From: Opitutaceae bacterium
Lineage (GTDB): Bacteria; Verrucomicrobiota; Verrucomicrobiia; Opitutales; Opitutaceae
Direction: 5' to 3'
NCBI GenBank assembly: GCA_028822375.1
Contig: JAPKDW010000007.1
Location: forward strand, 1-41,904
DNA length: 41,904 nucleotides
Shown here: positions 33,746 to 41,904 of the stretch, in pieces
Numbering within the stretch: position 1 is the first letter of the stretch
Layout of the letters: each line of letters opens with the position of its first letter
Notes under the pieces: generated by a model
Databases searched by the model: none
What the model saw: the letters and a program-made list of their open reading frames with translations, nothing else
What the model was told of the DNA's origin: nothing
Position numbers and translations under genes: made by a program

Positions 33746-33849
33746 CGAAAGATAATCAAGGTGCCTAAAAACAAGCATTTCTCACTAAAGCCACACCCGT
33801 AAAAAGTTCAAATGTTTTGCGGGATTGGAAAAACTGAGCTAAGAAAAAA

Positions 33850-36800
33850 TCAGCGCCCGCAGCACTGTTTGTGCTTTTTGCCGCTGCCGCATGGACATAA
33901 TTCATTTCGACCAACCTTCGGAACAGCCCGTTTCATGGCAATCTTCGGCAAGGCGATTTCTTTCGGCGGGCGTCCTACAGGACCTCCGCTTGCCTGTGCA
34001 GCGTCGCCAGGCCCCACTGCAACCGCTTGTCGAGCGAGCATAGTCTTCACGTTTTCGATAGCCACCATATTGGTTGCCGTGCGGAACAACCGGGAACACA
34101 ACTGCGTCCTGATCATTCCAACCAATTCCTCAAAATACGTGTAGGCTTCGTTTTTGTATTCACTGAGTGGATCTTTCTGACCATAGCTACGCAATGAAAC
34201 GCTGCGACGCAGCTCTTCCATTTCCGTCAAGTGCTCTTGCCAGCGTCCATCGATCGAGTTCAACAAAATGAAACGTTCCAGATGCAGAAGAGCTGCCTCG
34301 TTTTCCGCCGTCTTCTTGATCCGATAAGCCTCTTTTACTTTTACGAGAATCGCGTCAAGGACCGCCTCAGACTCTAAGCCTTTCAATTGCTCCTCCTTCA
34401 AGCCAATCGGAAAATGAGAATTCACCCACGTCACGAACGCCGTGATGTCCGATTCCGATGAGGTAAATGCTTTGTCCAAACGCTCTTCAAGCTCTTCTTC
34501 AATTAACTCGAAAATCGTCTTGCTTGGCTCTTCGCCTTGCAGAGCTTCGTTTCGAAGACCGTAGATGATCTCACGCTGCTTATTCAGCACGTCATCATAC
34601 TGGAGCAATCGCTTACGGATCGAGTAATTCTGGGACTCGACTTTCTTCTGAGCGGTTTCGATCGAGCGATTGAGCAACCGATGCTCCAACGGCTCACCTT
34701 CCTCCATCGAGTTTTGCAAGATCTTCGCCATTGGACCTGAGTTCGCGAACAAGCGCATCAAGTCATCTTCAAGCGAGATGAAGAATTTCGAACGTCCCGG
34801 ATCGCCCTGACGCGAACAACGTCCACGCAACTGACGATCGATACGACGAGATTCGTGACGCTCGGTTCCCACGACAAGCAAGCCGCCGACCTCCTTCACG
34901 CCTTCGCCAAGCTTAATATCGGTACCGCGACCCGCCATATTCGTTGCGATTGTTACCGCTCCGCGAGCGCCGGCCCGCGCTACAATCTCAGCTTCCTGCT
35001 GGTGATACTTCGCATTGAGAACGTTATGCGGGATATTACGGCGACGAAGCATGCGTCCGAGCAATTCGGAAGCTTCAACCGAAACCGTACCAACCAAAAC
35101 CGGCTGCCCCTTTTTATGAGCTTCTTCAATGTCGTCGATCGCCGCATTGTACTTTTCACGACGCGACTTGAAAATCAGATCGTTCTCGTCAATACGAATA
35201 CACGGTTCATTCGTCGGAGTGATCACTACGTTCAAGCCATAAATGTCATGAAACTCCGTGGCTTCGGTTTCCGCCGTACCAGTCATGCCGCCCAACTTAT
35301 CGTACATGCGAAAGTAATTCTGCACCGTAATGGTAGCATAAGTACGCGACTCGCGTTCGATGGTAACGTTCTCTTTTGCTTCAACCGCTTGATGCAATCC
35401 ATCGCCCCAGCGCCGACCCGGCATGATACGACCCGTATTCTCGTCGACGATAACCACTTTGCCTTCTTGGAGGACGTATTCTACATCCTTCTCGTAGAGC
35501 GAGTACGCCCGGAGCAATTGGCTGATCGCGTGAATGTCCTCACCTACGACTTCTAGCTTTTCCTGCTCCTCCAACTTGATCGCGTCCTTATCTTCCTGAG
35601 ACAACGACGTGTCCTTATCGAGCTCGCTAAAACGGGTTGCCAAATCTGGCAACATAAACGCATCAGGATCGTCCGGCCTCAGTTCTTCACGTCCATTTTC
35701 GGTCAAATCCGCCTGGCGTTGTTTCTCGTCTATCACGTAGTAGAGGCGTTCCTTTAGGTGATACATGCGCTCCTTGTTCATATCGCCATGCATCTCCGTA
35801 TCGAATCCATCGAATTCCTTGCGGTTGTCTCCATTTTCCATGAGCCGCAATAACGTCTTGTTCTTCGGAGAGCCCAATTTCACGAGCAGCAAATCCGCGA
35901 ACGGATTCGGCGCTTCAGAAAGTGGATGCGGCGCAACACCATCGGCCTCGCGCTTTTTGTTTTCCTTTGAAAGTCGAGCAATTTCCGCATCATACTCCTT
36001 CGCTTCTTTCTCGCGTTGATCGTCAGGTTTTCCTAGTTCCGCCTTGGCCCCGTTGGCGAGGCTGTTGCAAAGCGAGACTTGCCTTGAAACCAACCGATGA
36101 ATACCTGACTTCATCTTAGTGTACGGTTGCTCGCGCTGGATTGGAGCGGGTCCAGAGATGATCAAAGGCGTACGCGCTTCGTCGACGAGAATAGAGTCAA
36201 CTTCGTCGATAATCACGAAAAAGTGATCACGCTGCACCTGCTCCTCTTTGCTATGCGCCATCCCATTGTCGCGCAAGTAGTCGAAACCGAACTCTGAAGA
36301 CGTACCGTACGTTATATCGCAGCCATACATCTCGCGTTTCTCCGGTGGCGGCATTTGATTCTTAATACAACCGATCGTCAATCCGAGGTAGCCAAGCAAG
36401 TGACCCATCCATTCCGAGTCACGCTGCGCCAAATATTCATTGACGGTTACCAACTGCACGTTGCGACCTGAAAGAGCATTGAGGTAAAGCGGCAAGGTCG
36501 AGACGAGCGTTTTGCCTTCCCCCGTAGCCATTTCCGCGATCCTTCCCTGATGCAAGGCCATACCGCCAATCAGCTGCACGTCGTAGTGCACCATTTCCCA
36601 GGGCAATTCGATCCCCATGACGAGGCTCTGGGTTCCCATCAATCGACGAGACGCATTCTTTACCGTAGCGAAAGCCTCAGGCAGCAGATCATCCAACGAT
36701 TCGCCATTGCGAAAACGTTCCCGAAATTGATCGGTTTGAGCCTTCAGTTCGCTCTCGCTGAGCATCTGGTAGGACTGCTCTAGCTCGTTGATCTTATCGA

Positions 36801-36873
36801 CGATCGGCTGACAGGATTTAAGCCACTTTTTGTTGGAGCGGCCGGCGAATTTTTTGAAAAGTGATGAGAACAT
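33850..36873 (-). CDS. secA: Preprotein translocase ATPase SecA
   Basis: 1007 aa. Walker A ATGEGKT at 116-122, Walker B region [53 protein letters not shown], and [26 protein letters not shown]. The C-terminal SecB/zinc motif is intact: [13 protein letters not shown]. It is about 100 residues longer than E. coli SecA because of an insert (about 255-390, charged, with [13 protein letters not shown]) after nucleotide-binding domain 1, seen in several Verrucomicrobia and Bacteroidetes homologues. It powers Sec export at the cytoplasmic membrane. Monocistronic. Confidence 0.98.
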   Translation of the reverse strand: MFSSLFKKFAGRSNKKWLKSCQPIVDKINELEQSYQMLSESELKAQTDQFRERFRNGESLDDLLPEAFATVKNASRRLMGTQSLVMGIELPWEMVHYDVQLIGGMALHQGRIAEMATGEGKTLVSTLPLYLNALSGRNVQLVTVNEYLAQRDSEWMGHLLGYLGLTIGCIKNQMPPPEKREMYGCDITYGTSSEFGFDYLRDNGMAHSKEEQVQRDHFFVIIDEVDSILVDEARTPLIISGPAPIQREQPYTKMKSGIHRLVSRQVSLCNSLANGAKAELGKPDDQREKEAKEYDAEIARLSKENKKREADGVAPHPLSEAPNPFADLLLVKLGSPKNKTLLRLMENGDNRKEFDGFDTEMHGDMNKERMYHLKERLYYVIDEKQRQADLTENGREELRPDDPDAFMLPDLATRFSELDKDTSLSQEDKDAIKLEEQEKLEVVGEDIHAISQLLRAYSLYEKDVEYVLQEGKVVIVDENTGRIMPGRRWGDGLHQAVEAKENVTIERESRTYATITVQNYFRMYDKLGGMTGTAETEATEFHDIYGLNVVITPTNEPCIRIDENDLIFKSRREKYNAAIDDIEEAHKKGQPVLVGTVSVEASELLGRMLRRRNIPHNVLNAKYHQQEAEIVARAGARGAVTIATNMAGRGTDIKLGEGVKEVGGLLVVGTERHESRRIDRQLRGRCSRQGDPGRSKFFISLEDDLMRLFANSGPMAKILQNSMEEGEPLEHRLLNRSIETAQKKVESQNYSIRKRLLQYDDVLNKQREIIYGLRNEALQGEEPSKTIFELIEEELEERLDKAFTSSESDITAFVTWVNSHFPIGLKEEQLKGLESEAVLDAILVKVKEAYRIKKTAENEAALLHLERFILLNSIDGRWQEHLTEMEELRRSVSLRSYGQKDPLSEYKNEAYTYFEELVGMIRTQLCSRLFRTATNMVAIENVKTMLARQAVAVGPGDAAQASGGPVGRPPKEIALPKIAMKRAVPKVGRNELCPCGSGKKHKQCCGR

Positions 36874-37154
36874 GGTTGCTCTATATAAATGAAGCCTGTC
36901 CGCGTATCGAAATGCCGACCAGCTTGCAATGAAAAGGTTCTAATTTTGCTTCGAGTTCACGTCATTCATTACGGACACGGCAGGCTTTGGTTGAGTTATT
37001 AAGGCACTCTGTCTCAGTTGGAATAACATGATTTCGTGAAGTTCTGTCTTAAATCAGCGCCTATTTGCGCATTTGATCCACTCGATATGCACAAACTCGG
37101 CCAATGGGGTCAAGAACTGGAAGGTTTTCGAATACTCAAAACACTCAGCTTCGA

Positions 37155-37937
37155 TCAAGCCAAGTTCTTGTTGGTAAACGCCAGCCACACTGCCGGTCCG
37201 TGCACGTGATCGGCTTCGAGTTTTTCTTCCGCAATCTCAAAACCGAAATACTCGAACGCGCGAAGCATCTCCGGTTTCTCCATCCAATTGCAAGACTCAC
37301 TCCCGCCGCCGCAAAAACCCTTCCAGCTCAACGCGTCCCCGTAACCATAAGCGTGAAGACAATGCTCGAAGCCCTTATGAGAAGCCGTCCAAGAACCCGA
37401 AAATTTGCAGCGAACATGTTCTTTGGCCTCGACCAATTCCGCATCGTAGTAATGCGTCCAAACAAACAAGGACTTCACCCGACGCGAGAGCAGCTCAATC
37501 AGCTCGACTGGATTTTTCATGTGATAGAGCACTCCCGAAGCGACTCCGATATCGAACACTTCGTCGCCCTCTCGCAAAAAATCGACGAAGTTACCCAATT
37601 CAAATCGAGCGGCCTTCAGATTCAAAAGTTCCTTAACAACGAGGCACCGCAGATAAGCATCCGCGTTTCCTTCAATTCCTCGAATCAACTTTGCCCCTTT
37701 CGACTCCATCATCGCCGTGTGACAAGCCTCGAGAGGACCGAGCTCCAAAACCGTCTTATCCTGAAATCCTCCGAAAGCCTCGGACGCCCAATGAATTCGG
37801 GCATCGTCATGCAACTTGCCAATTCCTTTGGAATCGACGCCCATTTCGTCAGGCATGATGGAAAACCACTGCCCTTCGAAGAGATCGATCGCGTTCTGGT
37901 TACAAGGACTCCGATCGAAGTAGTTATCTTTTCTCAT
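37155..37937 (-). CDS. SAM-dependent methyltransferase (DUF1698/CmoB-like)
   Basis: 260 aa. Motif I is KTVLELGPLEACHTAMM (about 60-76). EVFDIGVASGVLYHMKNPVELI matches the DxxxxxGVLYHxxxP motif of CmoB/DUF1698-type and sugar methyltransferases. The N-terminus (NAIDLFEGQWFSIMP) is also typical. The C-terminal half has many His and Trp (TASHKGFEHCLHAYGYG). It lies just downstream of uxs on the same strand with a 24-base gap, so a role modifying surface sugars or lipids is plausible. The plus-strand ORF 37104-37952 is its shadow. Confidence 0.8.
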   Translation of the reverse strand: MRKDNYFDRSPCNQNAIDLFEGQWFSIMPDEMGVDSKGIGKLHDDARIHWASEAFGGFQDKTVLELGPLEACHTAMMESKGAKLIRGIEGNADAYLRCLVVKELLNLKAARFELGNFVDFLREGDEVFDIGVASGVLYHMKNPVELIELLSRRVKSLFVWTHYYDAELVEAKEHVRCKFSGSWTASHKGFEHCLHAYGYGDALSWKGFCGGGSESCNWMEKPEMLRAFEYFGFEIAEEKLEADHVHGPAVWLAFTNKNLA

Positions 37938-37961
37938 GCTATCGCTTACTGAAATCCGAAG

Positions 37962-38900
37962 CTATTTCTCACCCTCCAAATAGTCGCGAAAATAAGCGAT
38001 GGTATCCTTCAAGCCTTCTGCCAATGGCACCTTCGGCTCCCAGCCAAGATACTTTTTAGCGAGCATAATGTCCGGCTTCCGCTGCTTCGGATCATCTGAC
38101 GACAGCTCTTCGTGAATGATCTTCGATTTCGTGCCGGTCAACTTAATCACATTCTCTGCAAGCTCTAGCATAGTGAATTCAACCGGATTTCCAATATTGA
38201 CTGGCCCAACCGTTTCCTCCTGCTCCATCAAGCGGACGAAACCATCAATCAAATCGCTGAAATAGCAAAACGATCGAGTCTGGGTGCCATCTCCGTAAAT
38301 CGTGATATCTTCGCCTCTCAATGCCTGAACGATAAAATTCGAGAACACCCGTCCGTCTTCAGGCGACATCCGAGGGCCGTAAGTATTAAAGATACGGGCA
38401 ACGCGAATATCCACGCCATTCTGACGATGATAATCGAAAAACAGCGTTTCCGCGCAACGCTTCCCCTCGTCATAACACGAGCGAATGCCGATCGGGTTCA
38501 CATTCCCCCAATACGACTCCGGTTGCGGATGCACATCGGGATCGCCATAAACCTCTGAAGTGGAAGCCTGAAAGATGCGCGCGTTCACGCGTTTGGCTAA
38601 CCCGAGACAATTAATCGCTCCCATTACCGACGTTTTGACTGTCTTGATTGCGTTGTGCTGGTAATGCACGGGCGAGGCGGGACAGGCCAAATTGTAAATG
38701 CGATCCACTTCGAACTTAAACGGATCCGTCACATCATGACGGATAAATTCGAAGTTCGGATGTCCAAGCAAATGAGCGATATTCCGTTTCGCTCCCGTGA
38801 AGAGATTATCCATACAGATCACTTCATTTCCTTCACTGAGCAATCGATCACTCAAATGGCTCCCCAAGAAACCCGCTCCTCCAGTTATCAATACTCTCAT
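37962..38900 (-). CDS. uxs: UDP-glucuronate decarboxylase (UDP-xylose synthase)
   Basis: 312 aa. NAD motif GGAGFLGSH (7-15). [12 protein letters not shown]…[20 protein letters not shown] is the UXS signature. Catalytic STSEVYG near 114-119 and YDEGKR (Tyr143, Lys147) are present. [14 protein letters not shown] and [19 protein letters not shown] complete the match. It converts UDP-glucuronate to UDP-xylose in the cytoplasm, supplying xylose for surface glycans. It precedes a methyltransferase gene (24-base gap), and the GT cluster lies 8 kb away. Confidence 0.95.
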   Translation of the reverse strand: MRVLITGGAGFLGSHLSDRLLSEGNEVICMDNLFTGAKRNIAHLLGHPNFEFIRHDVTDPFKFEVDRIYNLACPASPVHYQHNAIKTVKTSVMGAINCLGLAKRVNARIFQASTSEVYGDPDVHPQPESYWGNVNPIGIRSCYDEGKRCAETLFFDYHRQNGVDIRVARIFNTYGPRMSPEDGRVFSNFIVQALRGEDITIYGDGTQTRSFCYFSDLIDGFVRLMEQEETVGPVNIGNPVEFTMLELAENVIKLTGTKSKIIHEELSSDDPKQRKPDIMLAKKYLGWEPKVPLAEGLKDTIAYFRDYLEGEK

Positions 38901-39064
38901 AATTCTAATTCGCTACACGTTTCGACCCGATTGGTACCGCCGATACGACATCCCTTAATCATTCATCCAACTGATGAATTTTCCCTTGTCAAACGACGCC
39001 TCCATTTTATTCTAAAACCCTCAGAGCAATATTAGTAAAACGTACATCTACCGTAGACCGGGCA

Positions 39065-40213
39065 TCAACCCTCTTCCTTATCCTTATCGCCTGACTCATA
39101 CCGTTCGATCCACGTCCGACTCCATGAAGCAAAATCTCCTGCTTCGATATGCTGTCTCGCTTGAGCCATTAAATCCAAATAGAAATGCAAATTGTGGATC
39201 GTCAGTAAGGTACAACTGAGCATCTCTTTCGCCATCGTCAAATGACGTATATACGCTCGGCTAAAATGAGCGTTCGTATAATTATCCAACCCTTCGACCA
39301 AAGGCGCAGGATCACTCGTGAAGCGCGCATTCCGAATATTCATCATCCCCTCAGGCGTGAAAAACGCCCCATTGCGAGCAACCCGCGACGGCAAAACGCA
39401 ATCAAACATATCCACCCCAAGAGCGATCATCTTCAACATCTGAGGCGGCGTCCCCAAGCCCATCGTGTACCTGGGCTTTTCCTCCGGTAAAAAAGGAATC
39501 GTCACGCCCACCTGATGGAGCATCTCCGGCTCCGGCTCGCCAACGCTCACTCCGCCAATCGCGTATCCCGGTAAATCCAGAGCAGCCAATTCCTCGGCCG
39601 ATTGGCGACGCAGATCCTCGAACGTCGATCCCTGAGCAATTGCAAACACGTGATGCCCCGCATCCAAGAAGCCCAAATCCTCAGCGATACCCTTACAAGC
39701 CTTCGCCCACCGAGTCGTACGCTCGACAGCCTTTACGCAGGCATCCTTCTCGCACGGCCAAGGAGGACACTCGTCTATCACCATCGCGATATCCGACCCG
39801 AGATTCGCCTGAATGGTCATCACTTCTTTCGGGCCCAAGAAAACCTTTGATCCATCCAAGTGCGACTGAAAGGCGATTCCCTCTTCGCTCAGCTTGCTCA
39901 ATTTCGCCAAGCTAAACGCCTGAAACCCCCCGCTGTCGGTCAAGATAGGACCATCCCAGCCCATAAACGAATGCAAGCCGCCAAAGTCCCGGATCAACTC
40001 CGACCCAGGACGCAAGTTCAAGTGATACGTATTCCCCAAAATAACCTGAGCTCCAATATCCTTCACTTGGGCAGGCGTCATCCCCTTCACCGTACCTTGC
40101 GTTCCAACCGGCATAAATATCGGCGTTTCGATATCGCCATGCAAGCTGCGTAACCGCCCTCGACGGGCCGCCGTGTTCTCGTCTTTCGCCAAAATTTGGA
40201 AGTGATCGCTCAT
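39065..40213 (-). CDS. tgt: Queuine tRNA-ribosyltransferase lacking zinc cysteines
   Basis: 382 aa from the ATG at 40213; the track begins at a TTG three codons earlier. Tgt motifs: PIFMPVGTQGTVKG, TDSGGFQAFSL (general acid/base Asp93), GGVSVGEPEPEM, MGLGTP, and nucleophile region GVDMFDCVLPSR (Asp271). It exchanges guanine for the queuine precursor at position 34 of GUN tRNAs. The zinc site, normally CDCYTCxxYSRAY with a later His, reads LDNYTNAHFSRAY here: Cys is replaced by Leu309, Asn311 and Asn314, while His340 (TIHNL) remains. Catalytic residues are intact, so it may be active without structural zinc. Confidence 0.92.
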   Translation of the reverse strand: MSDHFQILAKDENTAARRGRLRSLHGDIETPIFMPVGTQGTVKGMTPAQVKDIGAQVILGNTYHLNLRPGSELIRDFGGLHSFMGWDGPILTDSGGFQAFSLAKLSKLSEEGIAFQSHLDGSKVFLGPKEVMTIQANLGSDIAMVIDECPPWPCEKDACVKAVERTTRWAKACKGIAEDLGFLDAGHHVFAIAQGSTFEDLRRQSAEELAALDLPGYAIGGVSVGEPEPEMLHQVGVTIPFLPEEKPRYTMGLGTPPQMLKMIALGVDMFDCVLPSRVARNGAFFTPEGMMNIRNARFTSDPAPLVEGLDNYTNAHFSRAYIRHLTMAKEMLSCTLLTIHNLHFYLDLMAQARQHIEAGDFASWSRTWIERYESGDKDKEEG

Positions 40214-40305
40214 GAAATTCAATCTAAAGGGCCACCACGAAGCGCTTCCAACGGGTTTTCAATCCTTCGTTATCCAAATTCATAAAAACTAATCTTTCAT
40301 CGCCC

Positions 40306-40332
40306 TTGACCCCACCCTTTGTGGCCTATTTA
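40306..40332 (+). promoter_or_regulatory. Possible sigma-70 promoter for trpG
   Basis: TTGACC, then TATTTA 15 bases later (or TTTAAA at 17), 17-20 bases upstream of the trpG ATG. The short leader would leave room for little more than a ribosome site. The match is moderate. Confidence 0.35.
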
Positions 40333-40348
40333 AACTGCGCCCCAAGCC

Positions 40349-40912
40349 ATGCTGCTCGTCATCGACAACTACGACTCCTTCACCTACAACCTCGTGCAAT
40401 ACTTCGGCGCGTTGGGAATCGAGCAACGAGTCTACCGTAACGACAAAATCACCGTCGAAGAAGCCCAGGCTCTCAACCCAAGCCGCATCCTGATTTCACC
40501 CGGCCCATGTACGCCCAATGAAGCAGGTATCAGCATTCCTATGATCGAAGCATTCGCCGGCAAAGCGCCCATTCTAGGCGTATGCCTTGGCCATCAATCG
40601 ATCGGTCAGCATTTCGGCGGCAAAGTTGTCCGAGCCGGCCGACTCATGCACGGTAAAACGTCAAAGCTAAAGCACAACGCCCAAGGACTTTTCGAAGGTA
40701 TTCCGCAAAACATCGAAATCGCTCGCTACCACTCCCTGCTTCTCGAACGCGAAACATTCCCCGACTGCTTGGAAATCTCCGCCGAAACCGAAGCAGGTGA
40801 AATCATGGCCTGCCACCACAAAGAACTTCCAGTCTGGGGGCTCCAATTTCATCCAGAATCCATTGCCACTCAAAACGGGATGGATCTTTTGAAAAACTTC
40901 CTTACCTTATAG
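40349..40912 (+). CDS. trpG: Anthranilate/aminodeoxychorismate synthase glutamine amidotransferase
   Basis: 187 aa, single-domain class I glutamine amidotransferase. [15 protein letters not shown] and [12 protein letters not shown] are the usual N-terminal signatures. The catalytic Cys79 is in [11 protein letters not shown], and the His-Glu pair is in LQFHPESI. It delivers ammonia from glutamine to a TrpE or PabB partner, making anthranilate or aminodeoxychorismate. No trpE or pabB is in the window, so trpG versus pabA cannot be decided and the protein may serve both. The nrdR gene follows five bases later. Confidence 0.92.
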   Translation: MLLVIDNYDSFTYNLVQYFGALGIEQRVYRNDKITVEEAQALNPSRILISPGPCTPNEAGISIPMIEAFAGKAPILGVCLGHQSIGQHFGGKVVRAGRLMHGKTSKLKHNAQGLFEGIPQNIEIARYHSLLLERETFPDCLEISAETEAGEIMACHHKELPVWGLQFHPESIATQNGMDLLKNFLTL

Positions 40913-40917
40913 CGACC

Positions 40918-41379
40918 ATGAGGTGCCCAAAGTGCGCATCAACGCTCGACAAAGTAATCGATTCTCGAATCAGCAAGGATGGTTCGACTATTAGACGTCG
41001 TCGCGAATGCATGGACTGCAACCATCGTTATTCGACCGCCGAGCAAATCCTTCGCGAGAATCTCTACGTTACCAAACGTGACGGACGGCGCGAAGATTTC
41101 GACAAAGTTAAGATCGTCAATAGCTTAAGAAGAGCTTGCCAAAAACGGCCCGTCGATGCCGAACAGATCAACATTCTCGTTGAGGATATGATCGATCATT
41201 TGGAAAACGAATTCGGCATGGAAATTCCATCGACCGCTATTGGAGGGAAAGTACTCGAGAACCTAAAGAACATCGACTCCATCGCCTACATTCGCTTCGC
41301 AAGCGTCTACAAAGATTTTCGGAATCTCGAAGAGCTTCTCGACGAGATCGGCACGCTTTCCAAACAACCGATTCTATGA
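40918..41379 (+). CDS. nrdR: Transcriptional repressor NrdR
   Basis: 153 aa. The zinc ribbon uses Cys3, Cys6, Cys31 and Cys34 (CPKC … CMDC), followed by RRRECMDCNHRYSTAE. The ATP-cone domain starts near YVTKRDGRREDFDKVKIV and runs to FASVYKDFRNLEEL. Standard length. NrdR senses ATP/dATP and represses ribonucleotide reductase genes through NrdR boxes. No nrd gene or box pair is seen here. Its stop overlaps the next start (ATGA). Confidence 0.96.
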   Translation: MRCPKCASTLDKVIDSRISKDGSTIRRRRECMDCNHRYSTAEQILRENLYVTKRDGRREDFDKVKIVNSLRRACQKRPVDAEQINILVEDMIDHLENEFGMEIPSTAIGGKVLENLKNIDSIAYIRFASVYKDFRNLEELLDEIGTLSKQPIL

Positions 41380-41852
41380 AGACGAAAACCGCAGAAGACC
41401 TATCGAAGCTGCAAGTCATCTGCTCGCTGTTTTCGAAAACCATCTGCGACGATCTCTACTTCGCCCAGCAGATCAAAGAATCGATCGAGGCTTCGCTGCC
41501 GGAAGATCAAGCCGAGCGCACCCAGGCCTTCATTCTTCGAGCTCAAGAACTGGTCGCGAATATAGAAGCAGAACCTTCCGACACCGGTATCGAGATGATC
41601 GAAGCCGAAAATGCCACCAGCCCCTTCTCCATGCTCGATCTCAGAGCCAATCTACTTGAAGCCCTAAAGCGAACTTGTCGCTTCGACACTGGCCTCGTCG
41701 TCCTAACCGGACTCAAAGACGCGATCTGCCCCAAAGGCAAACGCTGGTCCAAAAGCCGAAAACAAGAATACGAAGACGCCATAGCATTCGCCCGCGAATT
41801 TTGCCACCAGCGCTCCCGTCCTTCTTCCACGCTCTCGCTGATCATCTTCTGA
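41376..41852 (+). CDS. Uncharacterised 158-aa protein coupled to nrdR
   Basis: 158 aa, helical, with no signal or membrane segment; I recognise no family. Features: MKTKTAEDLSKLQVICSLF at the start, an acidic centre (AEPSDTGIEMIEAE), and a basic segment (CPKGKRWSKSRKQEYE). The ATG overlaps the nrdR stop by four bases, so translation is probably coupled and the protein may share nrdR regulation. About 50 bases remain before the window end, with no further start seen. Confidence 0.7.
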   Translation: MKTKTAEDLSKLQVICSLFSKTICDDLYFAQQIKESIEASLPEDQAERTQAFILRAQELVANIEAEPSDTGIEMIEAENATSPFSMLDLRANLLEALKRTCRFDTGLVVLTGLKDAICPKGKRWSKSRKQEYEDAIAFAREFCHQRSRPSSTLSLIIF

Positions 41853-41904
41853 ACCACAGATTTCATCGAACAGCGAAGCCGACCATTCGAGAGCCTCAGG
41901 GCTT

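Noticed and set aside
34855-35556. 233-aa plus-strand ORF
   Set aside because: Shadow of secA on the opposite strand.
37104-37952. 282-aa plus-strand ORF
   Set aside because: It is antisense to the methyltransferase, which has clear SAM motifs; the plus frame shows no family features.

Overview
The window looks like a chromosomal segment of a free-living, probably marine or aquatic member of the Verrucomicrobiota (Opitutia / Puniceicoccales-Pelagicoccus type). This is inferred from gene content: a BBP2/OmpL-like porin, a TIGR02597-like secreted protein beside an FnIII/beta-repeat secreted protein, dockerin-type remnants, a Tat-exported NIPSNAP protein, sulfatase and SMP-30/esterase genes, a long SecA with an internal insert, and a fliW-csrA-flagellin locus. 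Nothing in the sequence names a species.

Layout. 1-2.6 kb: a partial NIPSNAP gene, a tyrosine-recombinase tail remnant, a small ORF translationally coupled to an SDR-family sugar epimerase/dehydrogenase, and tRNA-Ser(TGA). 2.8-7.7 kb: porin, cyclase-family hydrolase, MFS transporter and an esterase/SMP-30 fusion. 7.7-12.4 kb: a minus-strand flagellar operon (flgB-flgC-fliE-flgL-fliW-csrA-flagellin) continuing into two uncharacterised small genes. 12.6-16.4 kb: ferritin, a sulfatase-fold protein without its catalytic residues, a GNAT protein, and a UbiA-like membrane protein coupled to a methyltransferase. 16.4-23.6 kb: an unusual membrane pair (coiled coil plus degenerate protease-like domain; multi-TM MotA/ExbB-like protein), peptide deformylase, a large acidic single-pass membrane protein with a small partner, and SlyX. 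23.7-30 kb: four glycosyltransferase genes, two of them multi-domain. 30-33.7 kb: two coupled secreted-protein genes and a truncated dockerin protein. 33.8-41.9 kb: secA, a methyltransferase, UDP-glucuronate decarboxylase, tgt, trpG/pabA, nrdR and an uncharacterised gene coupled to nrdR.

How it fits together. The glycosyltransferases, UDP-xylose synthase and methyltransferases fit surface-polysaccharide assembly. The flagellar block carries the CsrA/FliW switch, and the flagellin leader shows a hairpin presenting GGA over the Shine-Dalgarno. Housekeeping genes (def, secA, tgt, nrdR, trpG) are interspersed, as in a core chromosome.

Most notable: (i) flgB and flgC each carry one single-base frameshift, invisible in the ORF track; (ii) a sulfatase homologue has lost the formylglycine cysteine and several metal ligands; (iii) Tgt has lost all three zinc cysteines (reads DNYTN where DCYTC is expected); (iv) the 485-aa/566-aa membrane pair is the best candidate for an undescribed system, resembling a MotAB/ExbBD-type motor fused to a protease-like sensor. 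All function calls come from reading motifs by eye; no database search was possible.
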